The notes under the pieces: model-generated
What the model saw: the letters and a program-made list of their open reading frames with translations, nothing else
The model's database searches: none
What the model was told of the DNA's origin: nothing
Position numbers and translations under genes: made by a program
Source: Methylosinus sp. LW4
GTDB lineage: Bacteria > Pseudomonadota > Alphaproteobacteria > Rhizobiales > Beijerinckiaceae
DNA: 64,000 bases
Assembly: GCF_000379125.1 (NCBI RefSeq)
Contig: NZ_KB900626.1
Location: forward strand, 1,149,748 to 1,213,747
Reading direction: 5' to 3'
Shown here: positions 47,438 to 57,477 of the stretch, one piece after another
Layout of the letters: each line of letters starts with the position of its first letter
Position numbering within the stretch: the stretch's first letter is position 1

Positions 47438-49948
47438 GTGACCGACAGGACGGCGCCGCCCGCCTATGACCGCACCGAACGCCCCGGCAATGTCGGTCTG
47501 GTCCTCGCGCTCGCCATCGCCCTGGTGGGCTCGATCGTCGTGGCCTCGCTGCTGCCGGCGCCGGTCGCGCCCAAATTCGCCGTCGGCCTGCTGGCGCTGC
47601 TGGCCGTCGCCGGCGTTTTCTGCGCCTTCGCCTATGCCGTTGGATTTTTGCGCTTTCCGGGCCGTTCCGCGCGGCTCGACGTCGCCCGTCAGATCGCCGA
47701 TTCCTTCTCCGAGGGGCTGCTCGTCACCGAGGGCGACACGCAGATCGTCTACGCCAATGACGCCTATCTCGAGCTGTGCGGCTCGCGCGATCCGGCTGGA
47801 CTGCTGACCGTCGAGCGTCTGTTCTCGGGGCCGGCGGAAGTGTCGGAGGCGATCTATCGCCTCGCTCAGGCGGCCCGCGCCCGGCGCGCCCATGTCGAGG
47901 ATGTGCGGCTCGTTCCGCCGCTGACCGGGGACGCCGAGGTCGGCTGGTATCGCATTCGCGTGCGTCCGCTCGAGCGCGACGGCGCGCGCCACACGAATCT
48001 GTGGACAGTCGTCGACGCCACCGCCGATCGCCAGCGCCAGGAGAATGTCTTCCAGGAACTCCAGCACGCGATCGACTTCCTCGACCATGCGCCGGCGGGC
48101 TTTTTCTCGGCCGGCCCGGACGGGGCGATCTCTTATATGAACAAGACGCTGGCGGGCTGGCTCGGCTACGACCTCACCCAGGTCGGCTCGGGCGGCGTCT
48201 CGCTCGCCGATATCGTCGCCAATAATGGCTCGACTCTGCTCACCGCCATCACCGGCGGCTCGGGCGAGGTGCGCACTGCGCAGATCGACCTCGATCTGAA
48301 GCGCCGCAACGGCCGCTCTCTGCCGGTGCGGCTGCTGCATCGCGTCGCCTTCGGCCAGGACGGCGCGCCGGGCGCCTCGCGGACCTTGGTGCTCAATCGC
48401 ACCGCCGGTGAGGAGCCGGAGGAGGATTTGCGCGCCGCCGAGGTGCGTTTCGCGCGCTTCTTCAATTCGACGCCCATGGCCATCGCCGCCATCGATCCCG
48501 ACGGCAAGGTCACGCGCTCCAACGCCGCCTTCGCCAAGCTGCTGCCGCAGGCTCTGAAGGGCGCCGCCGCTTGGCCGGTGCTGGCCAGCGTCGTCGAGCG
48601 CGACCGCACCGCGCTGAAGGAGGCGATCGCCGCCGCTCTGGACAATCGCGGCGACGTGCCGCCCATCGACGCCGCGCTGCAGGAGGAGGATGGACTGCCG
48701 ACGCGCTCGGCGCGCTTCTTCGTCGCGCCGTCGGAGGACGCCGGCAAAAAGGGCGCGACCATTTACGCGCTCGACACCACCGAGCATCGCAAGCTGCAGG
48801 AGGGCTTCGCCCAATCGCAGAAAATGCAGGCGGTCGGCCAGCTCGCCGGCGGTGTCGCGCATGATTTCAACAATATGCTCACCGCCATCATCGGCTATTC
48901 GGACCTGCTGCTCGCCAATCACCGGCCGACCGATCCGTCCTTCCAGGACATTATCCAGATCAAGCAGACGGCCAATCGCGCCGCCGGCCTCACCCGCCAG
49001 CTGCTCGCCTTCTCGCGCCGCCAGACCTTGCGCCCGCAAGTGCTGCAGCTCGGCGACGTGCTGTCGGAGCTGCAATTGCTCCTGCGCCGTCTCGTCGGCG
49101 AGAAGGTCGAGGTCGATCTGAAGCACGGCCGCGATCTGTGGTTCGTGAAGGCCGACATCAATCAATTCGAGCAGGTCATCATCAATCTGGTGGTGAACGC
49201 CCGCGACGCCATGCCGGAATCGGGCGGGCGCATCCAGCTGCGCACGCGCAATGTCGCCGCGGGCGAATGCGCCGCCTTCGGCGAGGCTTCGCTGACGCCG
49301 GCCGAATATGTGCTGATCGAGGTCGAAGACAATGGCGCCGGCATAGCGCCGGATGTGATGGCCAAGATTTTCGAGCCCTTCTTCACCACCAAGGAGGTCG
49401 GCAAAGGCACGGGCCTCGGCCTGTCGATGGTGTTCGGCATCGTCAAGCAGTCGGGCGGCTTCGTTTTCCCGGCCAGCGAGCTCGGACGCGGAACAGTGTT
49501 TCGCATCTTCCTGCCGCGCCATGTGCCAGAGGTCGGCGAGGTCGCCGCCAAGCCCGAGGCCGCCAAGCCCGCCGCCGATTACACGGGGCAGGGCACGATC
49601 CTGCTGGTGGAGGACGAGGACGCCGTCCGCGCTTTCGCGGCGCGCGCGCTGGGCTCGCGCGGCTATAAGGTGATGGAGGCCGCCTCTGGCCTCGAGGCGC
49701 TGGAAGTGGTGGAGCGCGAGGGCCAGCGCATCGACCTCATCGTCTCCGACGTGGTGATGCCGGAGATGGACGGCCCGGCCATGTTCGCCGAATTGCGCAA
49801 GCGCGGCGTGACGGCGAAAGTGGTGTTCGTCTCGGGCTACGCGGAGGAGGCTTTCGCCAAGAATTTGCCCGAAGGCGATTTCGGCTTTCTGCCCAAGCCT
49901 TTCAGCCTGAAGCAGCTCATCGAGACAGTGAAGGCGAGCCTGGGGTGA
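47438..49948 (+). CDS. cckA: Cell-cycle hybrid histidine kinase CckA
   Basis: This hybrid kinase, through ChpT, controls CtrA phosphorylation in alphaproteobacteria. Two N-terminal membrane helices ([19 protein letters not shown] and [23 protein letters not shown]) are followed by PAS-like domains, a histidine kinase core with phosphorylated His in [16 protein letters not shown], an HATPase with DNGAGI and GTGLGLSM, and a receiver domain with aspartate in [13 protein letters not shown]. From GTG 47438 it is 836 residues, normal for CckA; the start is uncertain. It has a long upstream region with a CtrA-type site. Confidence 0.93.
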   Translation: MTDRTAPPAYDRTERPGNVGLVLALAIALVGSIVVASLLPAPVAPKFAVGLLALLAVAGVFCAFAYAVGFLRFPGRSARLDVARQIADSFSEGLLVTEGDTQIVYANDAYLELCGSRDPAGLLTVERLFSGPAEVSEAIYRLAQAARARRAHVEDVRLVPPLTGDAEVGWYRIRVRPLERDGARHTNLWTVVDATADRQRQENVFQELQHAIDFLDHAPAGFFSAGPDGAISYMNKTLAGWLGYDLTQVGSGGVSLADIVANNGSTLLTAITGGSGEVRTAQIDLDLKRRNGRSLPVRLLHRVAFGQDGAPGASRTLVLNRTAGEEPEEDLRAAEVRFARFFNSTPMAIAAIDPDGKVTRSNAAFAKLLPQALKGAAAWPVLASVVERDRTALKEAIAAALDNRGDVPPIDAALQEEDGLPTRSARFFVAPSEDAGKKGATIYALDTTEHRKLQEGFAQSQKMQAVGQLAGGVAHDFNNMLTAIIGYSDLLLANHRPTDPSFQDIIQIKQTANRAAGLTRQLLAFSRRQTLRPQVLQLGDVLSELQLLLRRLVGEKVEVDLKHGRDLWFVKADINQFEQVIINLVVNARDAMPESGGRIQLRTRNVAAGECAAFGEASLTPAEYVLIEVEDNGAGIAPDVMAKIFEPFFTTKEVGKGTGLGLSMVFGIVKQSGGFVFPASELGRGTVFRIFLPRHVPEVGEVAAKPEAAKPAADYTGQGTILLVEDEDAVRAFAARALGSRGYKVMEAASGLEALEVVEREGQRIDLIVSDVVMPEMDGPAMFAELRKRGVTAKVVFVSGYAEEAFAKNLPEGDFGFLPKPFSLKQLIETVKASLG

Positions 49949-49949
49949 G

Positions 49950-49978
49950 CTGACAAATGTAAATCGATGTTTTACAAT
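49950..49978 (+). promoter_or_regulatory. Predicted sigma-70 promoter and operator of higBA
   Basis: A -35 box CTGACA (49950-49955) and -10 box TACAAT (49973-49978) are separated by exactly 17 nt. An inverted repeat TGTAAA-N7-TTTACA (49958-49976) lies across the spacer and -10 box, a natural binding place for the HigA antitoxin. Transcription would begin about 8 nt before the higB start. Confidence 0.65.
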
Positions 49979-49992
49979 GGCGGCTGGGTCGA

Positions 49993-50271
49993 GTGATCGC
50001 GAGCTTTCGGCACAAGGGTCTGAAGCGGCTGTTCGAGCAGGACGATCCAAAGGGCGTCAGCGCTGACCAGCTGCGCAAGATCAAGCAGATCCTCGCTCTG
50101 CTGGACATTGCCGAAGTTCCGGCCGACATGGATTTGGCGACTTTTCGGCTGCATGCGCTCAAAGGCGAGCTGCATGGCCTCTGGTCGATCACGGTTCGCG
50201 CGAATTGGCGGATCGTTTTTCGTTTGGAAAAGGGAGAGGTCTCAGATGTCGACCTCGTCGACTATCACTGA
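49993..50271 (+). CDS. higB: Type II toxin HigB (RelE superfamily)
   Basis: This 92-residue protein matches HigB: MIASFRHKGLKRLFEQDDPKG at the start, FRLHALKGELHGLWSITVRANWRIVF in the middle, and a final VDLVDYH. HigB toxins cleave ribosome-bound mRNA. The start is GTG at 49993 with a very short predicted leader. It precedes higA, the usual toxin-first order of this family. It lies 44 nt after the cckA stop. Confidence 0.9.
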   Translation: MIASFRHKGLKRLFEQDDPKGVSADQLRKIKQILALLDIAEVPADMDLATFRLHALKGELHGLWSITVRANWRIVFRLEKGEVSDVDLVDYH

Positions 50272-50282
50272 GCGAGGCTGAT

Positions 50283-50573
50283 ATGGCGATGAAAAACCCT
50301 CCTCATCCGGGGCAGACCATCGGAGACAGCATCGAGGAAATGGGCGTTTCTGTGAGTGAGGCGGCAAAAGCTCTCGGCGTCACCCGGCAACAGCTGCATA
50401 ATGTCATAGCCGGGCGATCGGCGATAACGCCCGAGATGGCGTTCCGCCTGGAGGCCGCGCTCGGAAGCACGGCCGATGCTTGGCTTCGTCTGCAGGCGAA
50501 CCATGACCTCTCACTGGTGCGCGCTAGAGCCGGGTCGATCAAGGTCGAGCGGCTCTTCCCAAAATCCGCATGA
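50283..50573 (+). CDS. higA: Antitoxin HigA (HTH-type)
   Basis: This 96-residue protein has an XRE/HTH domain (VSVSEAAKALGVTRQQLHNVIAGRSAITPEMAFRLEAALG) and the HigA-typical opening NPPHPGQTIGD and ending LRLQANHDLSLVRA. It would neutralise HigB and repress the pair at the inverted repeat upstream. It starts 11 nt after higB with GCGAGGCTG as ribosome site. Confidence 0.93.
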   Translation: MAMKNPPHPGQTIGDSIEEMGVSVSEAAKALGVTRQQLHNVIAGRSAITPEMAFRLEAALGSTADAWLRLQANHDLSLVRARAGSIKVERLFPKSA

Positions 50574-50636
50574 CGTCAAAAGGTCGATGAGCGCTCACGC
50601 CCTGACGACGCCCAGAAAATCGCCTATATCCGCGTC

Positions 50637-51137
50637 ATGACCCGCACCGCCCTCTACACCGGCTCCTTCGATCCGCTGACACTCGGCCATTTGGATGTGA
50701 TCCGGGCCGGGGCGAGCCTCTGCGACCGGCTCGTCATCGCCATAGGCGCGCATCCGGGCAAGACGCCTCTGATCCCGCTCGATGAGCGCGTCGCGCTCAT
50801 CGAAGCCGTTTGCGCCGGGCTCGCGGAGGCGGCGTCCTGCCATTTCGAGGTGGTCTCCTTCGCCGGGCTCGCGGTGGAGGCGGCGCGCGAGCGTGGCGCC
50901 GGGCTGATCCTGCGCGGATTGCGCGACGGCTCCGATTTCGACTATGAAATGCAGATGGCGGGGATGAATCTCGCCATGGCGCCGGAGATCAGGACCATTT
51001 TTCACCCTTCGTCTCCAGCGGTCCGGCACATAACCGCGACGCTCGTGCGGCAGATCGCCTCGCTCGGAGGCGATGTTTCGGCCTTTGTTCCGCCGGAGGC
51101 GGCGGAGGCTCTGCGCCGCGCGCTCTCCAGACGCTGA
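50637..51137 (+). CDS. coaD: Phosphopantetheine adenylyltransferase
   Basis: This 166-residue enzyme adenylates 4'-phosphopantetheine in coenzyme A synthesis. The nucleotidyltransferase motif [15 protein letters not shown] and the C-terminal [19 protein letters not shown] are typical of the alphaproteobacterial form, with [20 protein letters not shown] in between. It opens a run with two peptidyl-prolyl isomerases, queA and tgt on the same strand. A conserved ATG at 50637 begins it. Confidence 0.96.
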   Translation: MTRTALYTGSFDPLTLGHLDVIRAGASLCDRLVIAIGAHPGKTPLIPLDERVALIEAVCAGLAEAASCHFEVVSFAGLAVEAARERGAGLILRGLRDGSDFDYEMQMAGMNLAMAPEIRTIFHPSSPAVRHITATLVRQIASLGGDVSAFVPPEAAEALRRALSRR

Positions 51138-51164
51138 CAGAAAACAACGCAAAGGGAGGCTCGA

Positions 51165-51716
51165 TTGCCTATCGATCGCCGCAGCTTCACGCTCGCCGCT
51201 CTCGCCGCCGCTTCCACCTGCGCAGCCCGCGCCGAGGACGCGCCCGAGCACACGCTCTATCTCGACACCAAGGACGGCCGCATCGTCATCAAGCTGCGCG
51301 CCGACATAGCGCCCAAGCATGTGGCGCAGATCGAGACCTTGGCCAAGCGTCATTTCTATGATGGAATCGTCTTCCACCGCGTCATCGACGGCTTCATGGC
51401 CCAGACCGGCGATCCGACCGGCACGGGCATGGGCAAGTCCGACCTGCCGAACATCCCCGCCGAATTCTCCAAGGAGAAATTCGTGCGCGGCACTCTGGGC
51501 ATGGCGCGCAGCCAGAATCCGGACTCGGCCAATTCGCAATTCTTCATCTGCCTCGCGCCGGCGCGCTATCTCGAGGAGCAATATACGGTGATCGGCGAGG
51601 TCGTCTCCGGCATGGATGTCGTCGACAAGATCAAGAAGGGCGACAAGGCCGACAATGGCAAGGTGTCGAGCCCCGACAAGATCATCAAGCTGCGCCTCGC
51701 CGGCGACAATAGCTGA
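51165..51716 (+). CDS. Exported peptidyl-prolyl cis-trans isomerase (cyclophilin)
   Basis: This 183-residue cyclophilin has an N-terminal twin-arginine signal (DRRSFTLAALAAASTCAARA) and probably works in the periplasm. The active-site FHRVIDGFMAQTGDPTGTGMG and NSQFFICL are present. The TTG start at 51165 has a strong site, AAAGGGAGG, seven nucleotides upstream. It follows coaD by 27 nt and is followed by a cytoplasmic paralogue. Confidence 0.93.
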   Translation: MPIDRRSFTLAALAAASTCAARAEDAPEHTLYLDTKDGRIVIKLRADIAPKHVAQIETLAKRHFYDGIVFHRVIDGFMAQTGDPTGTGMGKSDLPNIPAEFSKEKFVRGTLGMARSQNPDSANSQFFICLAPARYLEEQYTVIGEVVSGMDVVDKIKKGDKADNGKVSSPDKIIKLRLAGDNS

Positions 51717-51800
51717 TCGCGCCTTCTCGCGCTGCGATCCGAGCGCCGCGGCCCTCGGATTGCTTCGCCGGGCGAAAATGTAAAACCGACAGGAGTGAAC

Positions 51801-52247
51801 ATGTCCGAAAATCTGAAGCTCGAGACGACGCAGGGCGACGTTTTGATCAAGCTGCGTCCCGATCTCGCGCCCAACCATGTGGCGCATATCAAGAAGCTCG
51901 TCTCCGAAGGCTTCTATGACGGGATCGTGTTCCACCGCGTCATCGACGGATTCATGGCGCAGACCGGCTGTCCGCACGGCACCGGCACCGGCGGCTCTAA
52001 ATATCCCGATCTGAAGCAGGAGTTCAACGCCGAGCCGCATGTGCGCGGCACCTGCTCCATGGCGCGCGCGCAGAACCCGGATTCCGCCAATTCGCAATTC
52101 TTCATCTGCTTCGATGACGCCCGCTTCCTCGACAAGAAGTATACGGTGTGGGGCGAGGTGATCTCCGGCATGGAGAATGTCGACAAGATCAAGCGTGGCG
52201 AGCCGGTCAAGGACCCGGACAAGATTGTCAAGGCCTCGCTGGCCTGA
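51801..52247 (+). CDS. Cytoplasmic peptidyl-prolyl cis-trans isomerase (cyclophilin B type)
   Basis: This 148-residue cyclophilin lacks a signal peptide and so should be cytoplasmic. Active-site FHRVIDGFMAQTGCPHGTGTGG and NSQFFICFDD are intact. It is similar to the exported copy just upstream, suggesting an old tandem duplication. The ATG at 51801 is favoured over a GTG six bases earlier because of AGGAG at correct spacing. Confidence 0.95.
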   Translation: MSENLKLETTQGDVLIKLRPDLAPNHVAHIKKLVSEGFYDGIVFHRVIDGFMAQTGCPHGTGTGGSKYPDLKQEFNAEPHVRGTCSMARAQNPDSANSQFFICFDDARFLDKKYTVWGEVISGMENVDKIKRGEPVKDPDKIVKASLA

Positions 52248-52274
52248 GTTAGCTGTCTTTGCGAGCGCGCGCTT

Positions 52275-52443
52275 CCTTCTCCCGCTCGCGGGAGAAGGCG
52301 GCCCGGCGCAGCCGGGTCGGATGAGGGCTCTCTCCATCGCCGATCGAATTTCGAGGCGGCGCCGATTGCATTGTCCATGCGGCGGCGCCCTCATCCGACC
52401 CTCGCTGACGCGAGGGCCACCTTTTCCCACGAGTGGGAGAAGG
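52275..52443. repeat. Inverted pair of palindromic repeat elements before queA
   Basis: Two copies of a 54- and 57-nt element lie in opposite orientation at 52275-52328 and 52387-52443, separated by 58 nt. Each copy has a long palindrome (CCTTCTCCCGCTCGCGGGAG type), a smaller one (CCCGGC GCA GCCGGG) and an end GGGTCGGATGAGGGC. A family of this type is common in Hyphomicrobiales intergenic regions. It is not in any gene here. Confidence 0.82.
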
Positions 52444-52474
52444 AGTCGCGCACGCAGGCTTCGCAAAAACACCC

Positions 52475-53527
52475 ATGCGCGTCGATCTCTTCGATTTCGA
52501 GCTTCCGCGAGACCGGATCGCGCTGCGCCCCGCCGAGCCGCGCGACAGCGCGCGTCTGCTCGTCGCGCCGCCGGACGGCGACTTTCTCGACCGCTCTATT
52601 CGCGATCTGCCGGACTTCCTCGCGCCCGGCGACGCGCTCGTCGTCAACGACACGCGCGTTATTCATGCGCGCCTTTCCGGCTTTCGCGCGCGCGGCGAAA
52701 CGCGCGCTCATATCGAGGCGACGCTCATAGAACGCGTCGCTGCCGATCGTTGGCGCGCGCTGGTCAAGCCGGCGAAGAAGCTCGCTCTCGGCGAGACCGT
52801 GCGCTTCGGCGCGGATGGCGCGCTCACGGCGACAGCGCTCGAGAAGGGCGAGAATGGCGAGATATTGCTCGGCTTCGCGCTCGCGGGCGCCGCGCTGGAC
52901 GAAGCCGTGGAGGCCGCCGGCGTCATGCCGCTGCCGCCCTATATCTCCGGCCAACGCGCCGCCGACGCGCGCGACGAGACCGACTATCAAACCCTGTTCG
53001 CCGCCAATGCCGGCGCCGTCGCCGCGCCGACCGCGGGCCTGCATTTCACGCCGCGCCTCGTCGAGGAGCTGCAGGCGAAGGGCGTCGCGCTGCATCGCGT
53101 GACGCTGCATGTCGGCGCCGGCACCTTTCTTCCGGTGAAGGTCGAGGATACGGCCGAGCATAAGATGCATTCCGAATGGGGCCGCGTCGACGCCGCCACC
53201 GCGCGCGCGTTGAACGAGACGCGCGCGCGGGGAGGGCGCATCGTCGCTGTGGGAACGACCGCGTTGCGCGTGCTGGAGAGCGCTGCGCGCGAGGACGGAA
53301 CGCTCGCGGAATTCGCGAGCGACACGGCGATCTTCATCACGCCCGGCTATCGCTTTCGCGCCGTCGACGCGCTGCTCACCAATTTCCATCTGCCGCGCTC
53401 GACCTTGTTCATGCTGATCTGCGCCTTCGCCGGCCTCGAGCGCATGCGCGAGGCCTACGCCCATGCAATCGATCGCGGCTATCGCTTCTATTCCTACGGC
53501 GACGCTTGCCTGCTGCTGCGCAAATGA
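52475..53527 (+). CDS. queA: S-adenosylmethionine:tRNA ribosyltransferase-isomerase QueA
   Basis: This 350-residue enzyme transfers the ribosyl group of SAM to 7-aminomethyl-7-deazaguanine in tRNA, making epoxyqueuosine. The conserved [41 protein letters not shown] and [12 protein letters not shown] are present. Full length. The stop overlaps the next gene's ATG (ATGA). tgt, which acts one step earlier on the same tRNA, is two genes downstream. Confidence 0.96.
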   Translation: MRVDLFDFELPRDRIALRPAEPRDSARLLVAPPDGDFLDRSIRDLPDFLAPGDALVVNDTRVIHARLSGFRARGETRAHIEATLIERVAADRWRALVKPAKKLALGETVRFGADGALTATALEKGENGEILLGFALAGAALDEAVEAAGVMPLPPYISGQRAADARDETDYQTLFAANAGAVAAPTAGLHFTPRLVEELQAKGVALHRVTLHVGAGTFLPVKVEDTAEHKMHSEWGRVDAATARALNETRARGGRIVAVGTTALRVLESAAREDGTLAEFASDTAIFITPGYRFRAVDALLTNFHLPRSTLFMLICAFAGLERMREAYAHAIDRGYRFYSYGDACLLLRK

Positions 53528-53868
53528 GCGAGCCGGCTTTCCTCGATGTGCGCGTGCTGGCGCTCTGGCGCGACGATCGCACCGAATGTCCTCTGACGCT
53601 CGATCTGCGCATAGACGCCGACAGCCGCCGCGTGATCTCGCATTGGGAGACATTCGGCGCCTGCGATCTTTCGGGCGGCAAATGCCGGCCTTTCGTGCTG
53701 CGGCGCGACGGCGCTCTGGATTTCGGCGTCGGCGCGGCGGAAGCGTGGCGCACCGATCTGCGCAGCATCGTCATCAAGGTCGGCGAGCGCTTCACCATGC
53801 ATTGGAACGAGCGCGATTTCGGTGTTTATGAGATCGTCAAAGTGGCGTCTCTCGGCGCCAAGAGCTGA
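53524..53868 (+). CDS. Unknown protein coupled between queA and tgt
   Basis: This 114-residue protein is not recognised. It has a beta-rich character ([52 protein letters not shown]) and three cysteines, one in TECPLT and two in [13 protein letters not shown]. Its ATG overlaps the queA stop and it ends 13 nt before tgt, so it is almost certainly cotranslated with both queuosine genes. It has no signal peptide or membrane helix. A queuosine-related or tRNA-related role is inferred from position alone. Confidence 0.8.
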   Translation: MSEPAFLDVRVLALWRDDRTECPLTLDLRIDADSRRVISHWETFGACDLSGGKCRPFVLRRDGALDFGVGAAEAWRTDLRSIVIKVGERFTMHWNERDFGVYEIVKVASLGAKS

Positions 53869-53881
53869 GTGAGAGAGACGC

Positions 53882-55012
<1,131 letters not shown>

Positions 55013-55034
55013 TCGGCGTGAACAAGGGTGATTC

Positions 55035-56237
55035 ATGCCCCAAGCGCTCGCTCGCAATCTCGCCTGCTCGACCGATACTCTTCAAGCAGAGCTGCTCGCC
55101 TTCGACGCTTTCGGCGCGCCGACGCGGCGGATAGAGGAGGAAGGGCTCCTCTATCTCGTCAATGAATTCTGGACCTCGGCGCAGAGGCAGGCGCATTCTC
55201 TGCACGAGATCAGCTATCGCGGCTGCTTCAAGCCGCAGCTGCCGGGCTTTTTCATCTCGCGCCTCACCTCGCCGGGAGACGCGGTGCTCGATCCCTTCAT
55301 GGGCCGCGGCACGACGCCGCTCGAGGCGGCGCTGCAAGGGCGGCGACCCATGGGCGCGGATATCAATCCGCTCTCCATTCTGCTAACGCGCCCGCGCCTG
55401 TCGCCGCTGTCGCTCGTGGCCATAGAGAATCGCCTCGCCGAAATCCCTTGGGAGCAAGGCGAGATCGAGCGAAGCGATCTTCTCGTCTTCTATCATCCCG
55501 AGACTTTGCGCCGCCTCTGCGCGCTGCGTCGCCATTTGCTCGAGCGCGACACGGATGAGGTCGACGATTGGATTCGCATGGTCGCGATCAATCGCCTGAC
55601 CGGCCACTCGCCCGGCTTTTTCTCGGTCTATTCGTTGCCGCCGAACCAGGCGGTTTCCATCGAGGCGCAGGCCAAGATCAACGCCAAGCGCGAGCAGACG
55701 CCGCCCTTGCGCGACGTGGCGACGCTGATCCTGCGCAAATCGCGCGCGCTGCTCGCCGATGGCGCGCCGCCGCCGCATCCGCCCGCCGTGCTCGCCACCA
55801 GCGAAGCCTGGCGCGCGCCCTATGCCGGCGACGCGGAAGTGCGGCTCGTCGTCACCTCGCCGCCCTTTCTGGATGTCGTGCAATATGCGAGCGACAATTG
55901 GCTGCGCAATTGGTTCGCCGGCGTCGATACGGATACGGTGCGCATTTCCGCGCATCGCAGCGAGGCGGAATGGGAGCGGATGGTGCGCGCCTGCCTCACG
56001 GAATTCGCGCGCATCGTCGCGCCCGGCGGGCATGTCGCCTTCGAGGTCGGCGAGGTGCGCGGCGGAAAGGTCCTGCTGGAGCGGCTCGTCTGGCGCGCGG
56101 CGGAGGGCTTGCCTTTCGAACGGCTCTTTGTGCTGGTCAACAGCCAGAGCTTTACCAAGACCAGCAATTGCTGGGGCGTCGGCAATAACGCCAAGGGCAC
56201 CAACACGAACCGCGTGGTGACGCTGAGGCGGATTTAG
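55035..56237 (+). CDS. Orphan DNA methyltransferase (N4-cytosine/N6-adenine type)
   Basis: This 400-residue SAM-dependent methyltransferase carries motif I as LDPFMGRGTTPLEAAL (near residue 86) and motif IV as TSPPFLDV (near residue 275), with SPPF typical of N4-cytosine enzymes. No restriction endonuclease lies next to it, so it may be an orphan regulatory methylase or a restriction remnant. RNA methylation is a less likely alternative. It starts 22 nt after tgt on the same strand. Confidence 0.8.
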   Translation: MPQALARNLACSTDTLQAELLAFDAFGAPTRRIEEEGLLYLVNEFWTSAQRQAHSLHEISYRGCFKPQLPGFFISRLTSPGDAVLDPFMGRGTTPLEAALQGRRPMGADINPLSILLTRPRLSPLSLVAIENRLAEIPWEQGEIERSDLLVFYHPETLRRLCALRRHLLERDTDEVDDWIRMVAINRLTGHSPGFFSVYSLPPNQAVSIEAQAKINAKREQTPPLRDVATLILRKSRALLADGAPPPHPPAVLATSEAWRAPYAGDAEVRLVVTSPPFLDVVQYASDNWLRNWFAGVDTDTVRISAHRSEAEWERMVRACLTEFARIVAPGGHVAFEVGEVRGGKVLLERLVWRAAEGLPFERLFVLVNSQSFTKTSNCWGVGNNAKGTNTNRVVTLRRI

Positions 56238-56241
56238 CGTC

Positions 56242-56739
56242 TCAGTCGACCAGCGCGAATGATGGATGATAATCGACAGCGCCGCTCGGGATTGGCGCTG
56301 CAAATGGCAGGGCCATGAAAAGTTCCGGCGGACCTCCAACGAAGCGAAGTCCGGCATGGGACCGGAATCCGAAGCGGCCATAATATTTCGGCTCGCCGAA
56401 GACGACGCATCCGGCGGCGCCGGCGGCGCGGAGCCGCGCCAGACCGGCGTCGATAAGCGTGGCGCCGACGCCCTGGCGCCGATGCTCTGACAGCACGGCG
56501 ACCGGTCCGAGGCCGAACCAGCCGACCGTAGTTCCGTCGATCGTGACAGGCGAGATCGCGACATGGCCGACGATGAATCCGGCCTCGGCGATGAGCGAGA
56601 TGGTCAGAGCGCCGGCCTCGCGCAGCGCGTCGACGAGCTCTCCCTCGCGCCCCTTGCTGAATGGATGGTCTCGGAAGGCGGCGCTGTGAACTTCGCGCAC
56701 CGCGACGCGATCTGCTGCGCTCTCGTCTCGAATGAGCAT
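56242..56739 (-). CDS. GNAT family N-acetyltransferase
   Basis: This 165-residue protein has the GNAT fold: VGWFGLGPVAVLSEHRRQGVGATLIDAGLARLRAAG contains the acetyl-CoA loop RRQGVG. It matches small YhbS-like acetyltransferases. The acceptor is unknown. It is convergent with the methyltransferase (4 nt gap) and divergent from the VanX-like gene, 78 nt away. Confidence 0.9.
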   Translation of the reverse strand: MLIRDESAADRVAVREVHSAAFRDHPFSKGREGELVDALREAGALTISLIAEAGFIVGHVAISPVTIDGTTVGWFGLGPVAVLSEHRRQGVGATLIDAGLARLRAAGAAGCVVFGEPKYYGRFGFRSHAGLRFVGGPPELFMALPFAAPIPSGAVDYHPSFALVD

Positions 56740-56817
56740 GTGCGACGCCTTTGATCGGGCCGGTCCCTAGGCTAATAGTGTCGGCATGCCGCGCCACCGT
56801 CAACGCCGAGCCGCCTC

Positions 56818-57477
56818 ATGACCTCCAAAACCACCCGCGATATCGCCGCCGCCGCCGGCGCCTGCGTCGCTTGCGCCGCCGCTGCGGCCACGCTTCCGCC
56901 GGGCTTTGTGCGGCTGGCCGATCTCGCGCCGCAGATCGTGCAGGATATGCGCTACGCCGGCGCCGATAATTTCACCGGCCGTCCCGTGCCGGGTTACAAG
57001 GCCGCGCAATGCTGGCTGCGCGAGGACGCCGCCAAGGCGCTCATCGCCGTGCAGGGCGAGGCGAAGCGCCAAGGCTTCGAGCTCATTCTCTATGATTGTT
57101 ACCGCCCGCGTCGCGCCGTCGCCGCTTTCATCGATTGGGCGAAAGGCCCGGACGAGAGCATGAAGGCGCAATATTATCCGCATGAGAACAAGCGCGATCT
57201 GTTCGCGCGCGGCTATATCGCCGAAAAATCATCGCATTCCACCGGGCTCGCCGTCGATCTCGGCGTGCTGGGCTGGGATTTCGGCACGCCTTTCGACTAT
57301 TTCGACGAGCGCTCCTGGACCGCGAACAAGGATGTGAGTGCGCAGGCGCAGGAGCATCGCCGCCGCCTCGAGACGCTGATGCGCATCCATGGCTTTCACA
57401 ATCTGCCGACCGAATGGTGGCATTTCGCCTTCGCCGGCGCGGGCGAGGCGCCGAGCTATGACGTCGAGATCGAGTAA
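56818..57477 (+). CDS. D-alanyl-D-alanine dipeptidase (VanX/DdpX family)
   Basis: This 219-residue zinc peptidase hydrolyses D-Ala-D-Ala. The motif SxHxxGxAxD reads SSHSTGLAVD and the downstream EWWHF supplies the glutamate and histidine ligand. An alanine-rich N-terminus (IAAAAGACVACAAAAATLPPG) suggests export to the periplasm, where such enzymes scavenge D-Ala-D-Ala from cell-wall turnover. No vanHA partner is present, so glycopeptide resistance is not implied. Its stop abuts the next gene's stop. Confidence 0.92.
   Translation: MTSKTTRDIAAAAGACVACAAAAATLPPGFVRLADLAPQIVQDMRYAGADNFTGRPVPGYKAAQCWLREDAAKALIAVQGEAKRQGFELILYDCYRPRRAVAAFIDWAKGPDESMKAQYYPHENKRDLFARGYIAEKSSHSTGLAVDLGVLGWDFGTPFDYFDERSWTANKDVSAQAQEHRRRLETLMRIHGFHNLPTEWWHFAFAGAGEAPSYDVEIE

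Noticed and set aside
47240..50050. A 936-codon open frame on the minus strand opposite cckA
   Set aside because: It is the antisense of the conserved cckA; long antisense frames arise from the high GC content and the codon pattern. It has no ribosome site or domain.
56818..57477. A vancomycin-resistance cluster suggested by the VanX-like gene
   Set aside because: No VanH, VanA or two-component regulators are nearby; DdpX-type peptidases are ordinary cell-wall scavengers.
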